Source: Lotmaria passim
Taxonomy: Eukaryota > Euglenozoa > Kinetoplastea > Trypanosomatida > Trypanosomatidae
DNA length: 64,000 nucleotides
Direction of reading: 5' to 3'
Assembly (NCBI GenBank): GCA_037349495.1
Contig: CP140192.1
Location: forward strand, 2,021,501-2,085,500
Shown here: positions 56,551 through 64,000 of the stretch, piece after piece
Layout of the letters: every line of letters starts with the position of its first letter
Position numbering within the stretch: position 1 is the first letter of the stretch
The notes under the pieces: generated by a model
The model's database searches: none
Seen by the model: only the letters and a program-made list of their open reading frames with translations
What the model was told of the DNA's origin: nothing
Made by a program: the position numbers and the translations under genes

Positions 56551-59130
56551 ATGTACTCGCCTTACGATGCCGTGTACGGCCACGACACGACCTACATCCA
56601 GCGGATGACGGTGGAAGAGTACGTGAAGGAGCTGCAGGATGAGGAGGCTGATGTGCGCGGCCAGAGTCCATCGCAGCAGACGAACACGAAAAGTAGCGGG
56701 GCAAATACGCCGTCGCCTGCCTCTGCCACGCCACTTCAGTGCAAACAGGGAACTCGCTCGTACGAGCAGCGCCGCGCTGCCCTCTCCTCGCGCAATCCCA
56801 ACGTGGTCTTCTCATCCAAGTATCCCATGTATGACCGCCTCGGTCGTGAACTCTGCGTTGCCTTCCAGATACAAGACATGGCGGTGCAACAGGAGCTCCG
56901 TCGCCTCGAGTGCGAGGCGGGCCTCGGCGAGCGTGACTCTCGTCGCTCTGGGGTGCGGCTCAGCACGGAGCTGCCCATGGGTTCCGACGGCACCGCCACT
57001 TTTACGCGGCCCGCGTCGCTGGCGGAGACGCAGCCGCCCTCGCTTGCCGAGGATCGCGAGAGCGCCTTCTCCGAAGCGGCGTCACGACTGGTGCCGCCCA
57101 GCCACGTGGACAACTGCGACAGCCTCGCCGACCTTGAGGTGTCCGCCACCTCACACTACCCCTCCGTCTCGGCCAGTCGCACGTCGTCGCGGCCTGCATC
57201 GGCGCGGCCGTCGGAGTTCTCCATTTTTCGCGAGAGCGGCGTCGTGGCCGTGGCTCGTGGCGGTATCAGCAAAGCCCGCAGCAGCATCCCCATGCGCACG
57301 ATCGCCGAGGAGAACCGAATTCTCGTTCATCGCGAGGCAGTCGGCAACCCGCTGCGTGCTACCTCCGTGCCGGCTCCCTCTTCTGCCTCTTCTGCTGCTG
57401 GGGCCGCTGGTGTTGCGGTGAGCGGCGACGCGGGCGAAGGTCGGTGGTCGGCGTGGCGCCGCAGGTCTGAAAAACGGCATCGCAGCCGCAGCAGTGGTGG
57501 CCGCCTCAGCCGCGTGCGTTTCCTCAACGAGGAGAGGGATGCAGAGACACACATTGGGTCGGAGCAGCAGGAGCAGCAGCAGCAGCAGGAGCCCGTCCGT
57601 GCTCCAGGCGCCGCGGCACCGCTTCCTCGGCGCCTCTTGACGCCGCCGCCGGTGCCCCTCTCCGACCTGGATCAGACGCAGACGGCGGGCGCCGCGACTG
57701 AAGAGGCAACGCGGTGGACGACACTGCCGCGCGGCTCAGCCGCCGTGCGTGCCACAAAACAGCTCTTCCGCAGTACAACGCACACCGCCAACGTCTCCCG
57801 CATAACCACTACCCTCACCTACGCCCAGCCCATCCCTAGCGCCGTCTACGGTCTCTCTGCACCGGCCATCGCAGCCGGCAAGGTGAGCGCGGTGGTGGAG
57901 AAGAACGTGGCGGCGTGTGCGGCCGCCATGCCCCAGCACTACACCGATGGCTTTGCCATGGAAGACGAAATCGCAGAGAGCCGTCGCCGCACGCCAGAGC
58001 TGCAATGTGGGTCGGTGGTGCAACTGGGCAAGGAGTGGTATCGACTGGTGCACTTTCACGTGGTGGCGGAGGTGTACGAGGCAGTACGCATCGACGCGCC
58101 GGCGTCTAGGGAGAAGGAGGGCGCCGTGCTTGAGAGAGGAAACGGCGAGGACAGTGAGCAAATAAAAGTAGGCGACGGGCAAGCGATCGGTGAAAAAGCG
58201 GAAGCAGACGCAATGGAAGAAACGGCTGGTTCAGAGGCGCGAGAAAATGTCGCCAGCCCTGTGCGAGCGTCTCCCGCTTCATGTAAAAAGCAAGCGCCAA
58301 CGCTCTTTGCCGCGGACGCGTCGCCAGCCGCGGCGTCACTGCAGCAGCAGCAGCAGCAGCAGCAGCAGTATTTTGTGTACCGCTGGCGTGCGTCGAGCGT
58401 CGCACGCGGCATCGACGAAGCCCGTCGCGCCGCCTTGGGTCTCTCGCTCTGTGCGCCACACGTGCATGTCACTGGCTTCAATTACGCCGACGGCGGTGGT
58501 GTCACCCTTGTCACATTGCTGGCTGGCTACCACGCTGTGCCGGTCAGCGCATTGCCGCTGTCGCTGCGCAGCTACACAACGCTACTTCGCACCGTGCTCA
58601 AGGCGCTGTCGGCGATGGTGGCGCGGCGCACCATTCATGGCAACGTGGCGGCGCTGGGCGACTTGTTTCTTGTGCTGCCAGTGGACAGCCTGTCGCACAC
58701 GCCGACGAGCGCCGAGTCGCCACGGGTGGACGGTCCGACGGACTACCGTGACCACACGGAGGCCAACGCGTGCGATCCGTTTGTTCTGCTGTTTCACTGG
58801 GAGCGCTGGGTGGACTTTGGCATGTTCGTCGACCGCAACGCAGGTCGAACGCTGCCCTTCGACTTTGAAGACGGCAGTGCGCAGACGCTCGTGCACTACA
58901 GCAGCGACCTCCTCAGTGGCCTGCAGCTATTCCTCGAGCACGCCCTCGCAGCCGAGCTTTCCTCAGAGCAGTATATCCTCCTGCAAAAGCTCATTCTGCT
59001 AGCCGCTGAACCGACGCGGGTGGCGAGCCACTTAATCCAGCTGAAGAACTTAATGCTGACATTGCCAACCGACACCATAGCTCTCCAGAAGAGCTTTGAA
59101 GCTGCCTTCGTGTACTACACGTCGGAGTAA
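56551..59130 (+). CDS. KKT14: Bub1/BubR1-like pseudokinase, probable kinetochore protein KKT14
   Basis: An 859-residue protein. The C-terminal about 250 residues look like a degenerate kinase C-lobe. The catalytic loop reads IHGNVAALGDLFLVL (H696), so the Asp and Lys of HGDxKPxN are lost. Later HWERWVDFGMF (D755-F-G) parallels the Bub1 segment 'D-x-G-R-x-I-D-x-x-x-F'. In the disordered N-terminal half, FSIFRE (223-228) matches the ABBA consensus F-x-[ILV]-[FHY]-x-[DE], used by Bub1/BubR1 and cyclin A partners to bind Cdc20. Kinetoplastid KKT14 has been described as a divergent Bub1/BubR1 protein with these two features, which is the basis of the name. A polyQ tract sits at about 598-606. I chose the ATG at 56551, where MYSPYDAVYG begins convincing protein. 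Orthology to KKT14 itself is inferred. Confidence 0.65.
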   Translation: MYSPYDAVYGHDTTYIQRMTVEEYVKELQDEEADVRGQSPSQQTNTKSSGANTPSPASATPLQCKQGTRSYEQRRAALSSRNPNVVFSSKYPMYDRLGRELCVAFQIQDMAVQQELRRLECEAGLGERDSRRSGVRLSTELPMGSDGTATFTRPASLAETQPPSLAEDRESAFSEAASRLVPPSHVDNCDSLADLEVSATSHYPSVSASRTSSRPASARPSEFSIFRESGVVAVARGGISKARSSIPMRTIAEENRILVHREAVGNPLRATSVPAPSSASSAAGAAGVAVSGDAGEGRWSAWRRRSEKRHRSRSSGGRLSRVRFLNEERDAETHIGSEQQEQQQQQEPVRAPGAAAPLPRRLLTPPPVPLSDLDQTQTAGAATEEATRWTTLPRGSAAVRATKQLFRSTTHTANVSRITTTLTYAQPIPSAVYGLSAPAIAAGKVSAVVEKNVAACAAAMPQHYTDGFAMEDEIAESRRRTPELQCGSVVQLGKEWYRLVHFHVVAEVYEAVRIDAPASREKEGAVLERGNGEDSEQIKVGDGQAIGEKAEADAMEETAGSEARENVASPVRASPASCKKQAPTLFAADASPAAASLQQQQQQQQQYFVYRWRASSVARGIDEARRAALGLSLCAPHVHVTGFNYADGGGVTLVTLLAGYHAVPVSALPLSLRSYTTLLRTVLKALSAMVARRTIHGNVAALGDLFLVLPVDSLSHTPTSAESPRVDGPTDYRDHTEANACDPFVLLFHWERWVDFGMFVDRNAGRTLPFDFEDGSAQTLVHYSSDLLSGLQLFLEHALAAELSSEQYILLQKLILLAAEPTRVASHLIQLKNLMLTLPTDTIALQKSFEAAFVYYTSE
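58342..58368 (+). repeat. CAG repeat encoding polyglutamine
   Basis: About nine in-frame CAG units in the KKT14-like gene just before the pseudokinase domain. Confidence 0.9.
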
Positions 59131-59885
59131 GAGAGAAAGAGACGTGGAAAGCTCAAAGCTCCTCCACTTTTCTTTTACCTTATCTACCGCACTCAGTTCT
59201 ATGTCTCTTTTTTTTTTTTCTTACTTTTCTTTTAGACTCACTTATAGATAGATGCAACGCAACTGAGCCGCAAGTTCTTGGTTTGTTTATTTGTTTTTAG
59301 AGTACACTTATCTTCTTGCTACCGCTGTCGTCTTGCCCAGCAGAAACTTGTTTCAGACTTGATGATGGAGGTCACGAAAAAAAAAAGTAAACGTGCTTGT
59401 AGCTAGCAACATCTTGAGTAAAGCTGCTTTGCGAGCTTAGAAGCATGGCGTCGGTTTGTGTCATGGCCGGGAAAACGAGAAGAGAAAAAAACTTGATTGC
59501 AGCGATTTTCTTTTTTTTTTTTTTAAGGAGTGAATATACGGAAAATAAAGCTCCAGTCCCATCTTTTCCCTTCCCCCTCTCCTTCCCCCTATTACGGCTC
59601 TTTACTTTTTTTTTCACCTTTCTGTTTTCCTCTTTACCTCGTAGGCTTTTCGAGGTTTTTTTTTTGTTGTTGTTGTTTTTGCGTTTTTTTTTTTTTACTT
59701 GCATGTACACTATTTCATAATACAAGAGACCCCGCAAATCAGCGTGTCCGATTCAGCCCGCGTCGGTCTTTTTTTTTTTTTCTCTGCTTTCAGAGAATCT
59801 CCTTCGTACTTGAATTCATACTTTTTTTTTTTTTTTCGTAAAGAAAAAAAGAAGTGGACTTCTATGTAAATTACTGCTAGTTGAA
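59131..59885. other. Spacer before NDK-like gene
   Basis: UTR sequence with many T runs (59508-59524, 59685-59696, 59770-59780, 59822-59836) and a TTG repeat near 59668-59680. The last T run leads to CGTAAAG, AG at 59842-59843, as a possible acceptor. No gene seen. Confidence 0.5.
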
Positions 59886-62800
59886 ATGGAATCGATTTTT
59901 ATAGTTGTGCCGCCGCATAGCTGCTCCCCGACTCTCCTGGGAAAGGTGCGCGAGTGCTTGGCGAACAACGGAGCGCAGTCCGAGGCGGAAGGTACGATAC
60001 CGAGTGACGCGCTGCAGCTCTGTCCCTCGCAGCTTGACGTCCTATTTGGCGGAGCCCAGTACTGGAGTATGCTTCCCTTCTCTCATGTGCTCGAGCACCC
60101 ATTTGCGTCTGCGGCGAATGCCAGCGACGCCTTCTGTCCGGCCGAGGAGGATATCAAGTCGCTCTTTTACAACCACTACGGTGAGCTGTGGGACGCCGTC
60201 GTTGCGGAGAAGCGAATGCGAACGGCCATTGATGCGCTGGAGGAGGGAAAGATGACAACGGGAGAGCTGGAGGAGTTGTGCGCTTTCGCCGCTGCTCAAG
60301 ACGCTGAAGACAACGTCCTTGAGCTACCCGCCCATCTTACCATCACCAGGTTCATAAGCAAGAAAGGAAGCTGCAGCAGCAGTGGCGAAGCTTCTGCGCG
60401 CTACGTTGCGAACGGCGCTTTTCCAGCGCAGCAAGAACGTCTCTTTCAAGGCAACGCAGATCACAACGCTTGGTGGTGGTGCTCTGCGTCTCTTCGGACA
60501 CAAGAAAGCTCCCTTGCAAAGCTGTGCGAACTGTCTCGCGCTGTTGATAGTCTTTTTCCCTCGCATGCTGACGTCCGCGTGGCGGTGAATCCGCTAGAGG
60601 TGCTGGCGTACCGCGTGACGTGGATGTGTGCTCCTCTAGCGAGGGACGCTTTTGCGTCGAGCGTGCTGCAGCGCGGCGTTCCTCTCCGCTGGTTGGAAGC
60701 GCTCTTGCGCGGCCCCGTACTTCATGACAGCGGCCACTTCCTCGATGTGTTTGAAATGACTCACGACAAGACATCGGCAGGCGCGGCGGACATCGTGGCA
60801 CGCCTCTGGGCTGAGGTGCGGCCGAGTGCGGAAGGCTTAGAGGAAATCGATGCAGCTCACGGTGGTCCTGCGCTTTACGACTACGAGAGTGGCTTTTTAG
60901 ACCCTTCCGCCTTCACTATGTCGGCAGACAACGACGAGAAACGCACGTACGCGGTAGCCTTCTTGCACCCTCGCCTTACAGAACACGACAAGCGACGCGA
61001 CATCCGCGGCGTCCCGTTGCAGCAGGGTGTGAGCGTAGATGCTGTCCGCCGCATCTCCGCCGAGGAGCTGCGCGCCAAGCTAGACCTGCACTTTGGTCCC
61101 ACTGCTCAATACGCACTCGACCAGGAGGCACTGCGGCGTCTTTCGGTGGACGCGGTGGACGTCGTCGCGAGCTTCGAAGCGACATGCGGCATGTCGTGGC
61201 AGCGGGCGATGGACGAGGGCAGAATATGGAGTGTATCCCTCGCACAGCAGCTCCTTGGTTGCGAGCATGCACAGGCATTGCTAAGACGCTGTCTCGCACA
61301 AGACGACCTGACGCAGCAGCTGTCACCTTCACTGACCATCACGAAGCTCTCTCGCCAGGCGTTAACGGCGCAGACCTACCCTGCGACGTCGCTGAGCGAT
61401 CTTTTTCCGGCGACAAGCAGCGGTGATCACTCCCAGCCCAACAGTCTCACGCCAGACTCTTTTTTTGTCGTGAACGCAGCGTATGGCGTGTACCGCTACG
61501 ATGTGCTGGGACGCATAAACGCGCAAGATTGCGCAGGTGAGGTGTGGCAGCTGTCGTGGTCCGCAGCGAGCAACGTCGACCTCGAAAAGCTGCATCTGCT
61601 TGGCCTGCAGCCGCAGACCTCCGCATCGGCGTTCCAGCAAAACGGAAGCAGCACCGGCGGCGAAAGTGTGCAACAAGAGCACGTGGAGACTTCCTACAGC
61701 GTTGCGGTGGGTTCATCGGTGCATCGAGCGTTTCCTTTGCTACATCTGCTGAGCGACCCGGCGCTGGCGCTGCGCGCGCGCCACCTTTGGTGGGGCACGC
61801 CGTACGACGAGGACGCGCTAAGCCGTCAGCTGCGCGCACGCGGGCACTCTTGGGTGTCCCTGTTTCCATCCCCGTCGCTCTCTGCGCCTTCGGCAGAAGC
61901 GATGGAGGCGGTGCTGATACTGCCACCACGAATGGCGGCGAATGAGACAATCGCCCTCGCCCGTGCTGCGCTGCAGGAGAACGGTGTGACGCTCGTGGAG
62001 GAGGCGGATCTCTACGGTCCAGAGGCGGCTGCCTACGTGTTCGCCGCCAGCAACTCCACCCTCGCCGTCGCACGCGAGCTGGCCCACATGAGCAGTGCAG
62101 CCCTGTGGACCGGCTTGTCAAACGAGCTTCAGGGTTTCGTGGTCGAGGTCGCAGAGAGAATTCGTGCTGCGGCGGACAACTTTGTGCTGCCCATCTCAGC
62201 AGAGAACGTGCTGGGCGGTGCCACCGTGTGTGCTGCGTTGCAAATAACGCTGAGCGCCTTTGAGGAGGCCTGGCGTGCGGCGCAGCCTCGGCAGGTAGAC
62301 CGCACCTGCTGGCTGGCCTTTCTCCCTTCCTACGAAGTGTGGGTGGTGAACGGACACGTGCCGCTGCTAGAGCACCAGTACAGCAGCGAGACGGCTCGCG
62401 TGCACCTGCTGCGTCTCCGCTGGCCCGCTGCGTCGAGCTCGTGGGCCGACATGCACGCCGCTCTCGTGGCAGCGGAAGGCGACTGCAACGCTGGGAACCG
62501 TGGCAGTGCAAGCGAAGAGACGCGTCGTGAAGAAGTGGAGGGTGCGGTGAATCGTAGCGCTGCGACGCCAGCCACTGGTTCGCTAACCATGTTGCTCTCC
62601 CGCGTTGCTGCCAAGAGCTCCCCCGAGGCGTCTGCTGCCGCAGCGGCACTCGCAGAGCCCCTGTGCCTGCTGTCGCCGACGCCTTACGACGCCATGATAG
62701 ACATGCTGCGCTGGCCGCGCCGCGGGCTAAGCAATCCGCTGCACTGTGAAGTCGCACTAGAAGACTGGCTCCTGGGCCAGTTGGATGTTCGAACGCGGCT

Positions 62801-64000
62801 GATGGGCAGCGTCGCCTGCACCCTGACGTCCATCGTTCAACAGGTCCGCGAGACGCTTGCACTGGGTGCGACAGACGCATCGCTTTTACCTCGCACGTGT
62901 GCCACCAACGCCGTCGCCAGCAACGCTGTTGATGCTGCTACTGCTGTTGCTCCGCGGTGGATTTCCAACTTAGCCCAAGCACAGCGTGATGCGCAGCTGC
63001 ACCACGGCTTTTTGTGGCTGCACCCGTCCAGCGCCACTCCGGCGGTGCTCGAGGCAATCCCGCGGCTGCTGCTGGAGCGTCGGGTTTACGTTCGAGCCTC
63101 CGGCGTGCTGCCGCTGCACCTCATCGTGGAGCGTCAGCTGCTCGACGTGCGCCACGATGGCTTTTACAAAAATGCCTACGTGCGCAGCGCTGCACAGGTG
63201 CCGATCACCGATGCCGAGGCGCATGTCTTCGCCACGCACTTTGGCCAAGACTGGATCAGCGCCGTTCAGCTGGGACTCGTGCTGAACGCGCTGGAGGCAG
63301 AGCACAAGTACGGCGCCGTGCATCTCACGACATGGTGGGACAGCCTCCCCGACGAGCACCGAGCCCAGCTCTCCGATCAGCTCTTTATCGGCTACATGGC
63401 AGTGGAAGGGATCTATGTGATGAACCCGCCTTACAGCTATCGGCGTGCGCGTCTGTACGCCGGTGGCTCTGACGCCGTGTGGTACGCGGTGGAGTGGTTT
63501 GCGCGGGACAGGACATGGGCAGCGTTCATGGCCGACGTTGTGGGCGACGCCGACCCGGCCAATGCGGCGCCCGGGTCGCTGCGGGGGCACTTCAGAGCCA
63601 ACTGGACACACTACAGCCTGTCCGGCAGGCCAGACCAGATCGAGTGTGTCCTGCATGCCTCGAGCTCGCCGCTGGCCGCACTGGCGGAGCGGTGTCGTTG
63701 GCTCGCCTGCGTTCCTGCAGACGACCCTTACGGACGTGTGCTGCTGCAGTCGGGCGTGCACCCGGCACTTCTCTCGTTGCTCTTGACAAACCCAAGTATC
63801 TACACGTGCGAGACCGGCATTATGACGGAGGCGTTTCACGCACTCCCACAAGAAGACGTGCACCTGTTAGCGGCGCATCTCCGCAGCTACGCGTGTACTA
63901 GCGGCACACTGGTTATTCCTGACACCGTGCCGCTCGTCCCTCCTCCTGTCATTCCGCCAACGCCAAGGCAGGCAGGAGATGCAAGGTCACATCCCGATGA
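59886..64000 (+). CDS. Giant protein with repeated degenerate NDK-like modules (3' end outside window)
   Basis: An open frame of at least 1371 codons that has no stop before the window ends, so the gene is partial. It starts MESIFIVVPPHSCSPTLLGK, whose layout (strand, 'PP', then a helix with VRECLANNG) mimics the first strand and helix of nucleoside diphosphate kinase (TLALIKPDA, then a Gly-containing helix). Similar strands recur at about 356 (AVAFLHPRLTE), 526 (FFVVNAAYGV), 676 (VLILPPRMAA) and 1042 (FLWLHPSSATP). The best module is the last: GDADPANAAPGSLRGHF (1220-1236) matches the NDK 'G-x-x-D-P-x-x-A-x-P-G-x-x-R' motif, and VLHASSSPLAALAER places H1257 where the NDK phospho-His lies. 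H293 (MTHDKTSAGAADI) is a second candidate. The Lys of KPD is replaced in every unit. Probably a structural, perhaps flagellar, protein (inference). Confidence 0.7.
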   Translation, partial: MESIFIVVPPHSCSPTLLGKVRECLANNGAQSEAEGTIPSDALQLCPSQLDVLFGGAQYWSMLPFSHVLEHPFASAANASDAFCPAEEDIKSLFYNHYGELWDAVVAEKRMRTAIDALEEGKMTTGELEELCAFAAAQDAEDNVLELPAHLTITRFISKKGSCSSSGEASARYVANGAFPAQQERLFQGNADHNAWWWCSASLRTQESSLAKLCELSRAVDSLFPSHADVRVAVNPLEVLAYRVTWMCAPLARDAFASSVLQRGVPLRWLEALLRGPVLHDSGHFLDVFEMTHDKTSAGAADIVARLWAEVRPSAEGLEEIDAAHGGPALYDYESGFLDPSAFTMSADNDEKRTYAVAFLHPRLTEHDKRRDIRGVPLQQGVSVDAVRRISAEELRAKLDLHFGPTAQYALDQEALRRLSVDAVDVVASFEATCGMSWQRAMDEGRIWSVSLAQQLLGCEHAQALLRRCLAQDDLTQQLSPSLTITKLSRQALTAQTYPATSLSDLFPATSSGDHSQPNSLTPDSFFVVNAAYGVYRYDVLGRINAQDCAGEVWQLSWSAASNVDLEKLHLLGLQPQTSASAFQQNGSSTGGESVQQEHVETSYSVAVGSSVHRAFPLLHLLSDPALALRARHLWWGTPYDEDALSRQLRARGHSWVSLFPSPSLSAPSAEAMEAVLILPPRMAANETIALARAALQENGVTLVEEADLYGPEAAAYVFAASNSTLAVARELAHMSSAALWTGLSNELQGFVVEVAERIRAAADNFVLPISAENVLGGATVCAALQITLSAFEEAWRAAQPRQVDRTCWLAFLPSYEVWVVNGHVPLLEHQYSSETARVHLLRLRWPAASSSWADMHAALVAAEGDCNAGNRGSASEETRREEVEGAVNRSAATPATGSLTMLLSRVAAKSSPEASAAAAALAEPLCLLSPTPYDAMIDMLRWPRRGLSNPLHCEVALEDWLLGQLDVRTRLMGSVACTLTSIVQQVRETLALGATDASLLPRTCATNAVASNAVDAATAVAPRWISNLAQAQRDAQLHHGFLWLHPSSATPAVLEAIPRLLLERRVYVRASGVLPLHLIVERQLLDVRHDGFYKNAYVRSAAQVPITDAEAHVFATHFGQDWISAVQLGLVLNALEAEHKYGAVHLTTWWDSLPDEHRAQLSDQLFIGYMAVEGIYVMNPPYSYRRARLYAGGSDAVWYAVEWFARDRTWAAFMADVVGDADPANAAPGSLRGHFRANWTHYSLSGRPDQIECVLHASSSPLAALAERCRWLACVPADDPYGRVLLQSGVHPALLSLLLTNPSIYTCETGIMTEAFHALPQEDVHLLAAHLRSYACTSGTLVIPDTVPLVPPPVIPPTPRQAGDARSHPD

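Noticed and set aside
61447-62880. Minus-strand ORF of 477 codons within the NDK-like gene
   Set aside because: Arg/Pro/Ser-rich, typical of the complement of a GC-rich coding sequence, and no recognisable domain. The + frame continues open through it.

Overview
This window is nuclear DNA from a trypanosomatid (Kinetoplastea), most likely from the Leishmania/Leptomonas/Crithidia side of the family, although I cannot fix the genus. Every credible gene lies on the + strand. No gene contains an intron. GC-rich coding regions alternate with 0.3-2.5 kb spacers full of homopolymer T and A runs and pyrimidine tracts ending in AG, which is the expected layout of one polycistronic unit processed by trans-splicing. 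I see no strand switch, no bacterial-type promoter, no tRNA, no CRISPR array and no insertion sequence. From memory, the order RRP41 - MTR4 - bromodomain protein - succinyl-CoA ligase beta resembles a block of T. brucei chromosome 10 / Leishmania chromosome 36; this was not checked.

Left part (1-14.5 kb): a Swi5-like recombination mediator, the exosome core subunit RRP41, a glutathione-peroxidase-like protein lacking the usual resolving cysteine, the exosome helicase MTR4, an Obg GTPase, a small bromodomain protein (probably BDF2), a pair of distantly related membrane proteins, and mitochondrial succinyl-CoA ligase beta. Middle (14.5-40.5 kb): a 2.5-kb gene-free stretch, an HRD1-like membrane RING E3 ligase, the SF3b subunit PHF5/RDS3, a probable mitochondrial ribosomal protein with an L51/S25-type domain, a 79-residue UIM protein, a degenerate MCM-family AAA+ protein, an ABCG half-transporter, a large ASH/MSP-repeat flagellar protein resembling CFAP65, two ORF-identical copies of ribosomal protein eS24, a SPRY protein, and a 2-kb spacer with a probable snoRNA cluster.

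Right part (40.5-64 kb): a small coiled-coil protein, a 1173-residue N-myristoylation-motif protein with four degenerate phytochelatin-synthase-like units, a PRP22-like DEAH helicase, a membrane protein with a low-complexity tail, a protein with an AAA-like core but no P-loop, a Bub1-like pseudokinase with an ABBA motif that fits the kinetochore protein KKT14, and a giant ORF running off the window edge that appears to be built from degenerate nucleoside-diphosphate-kinase-like modules.

The recurring theme is RNA processing (RRP41, MTR4, PHF5, PRP22-like, snoRNAs, eS24) together with an unusual number of degenerate enzymes used as scaffolds (MCM-like, phytochelatin-synthase-like, Bub1-like, NDK-like). 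The repeated-pseudoenzyme proteins at 41662-45183 and 59886-64000 and the snoRNA cluster at 39270-39916 are the best candidates for undescribed biology.
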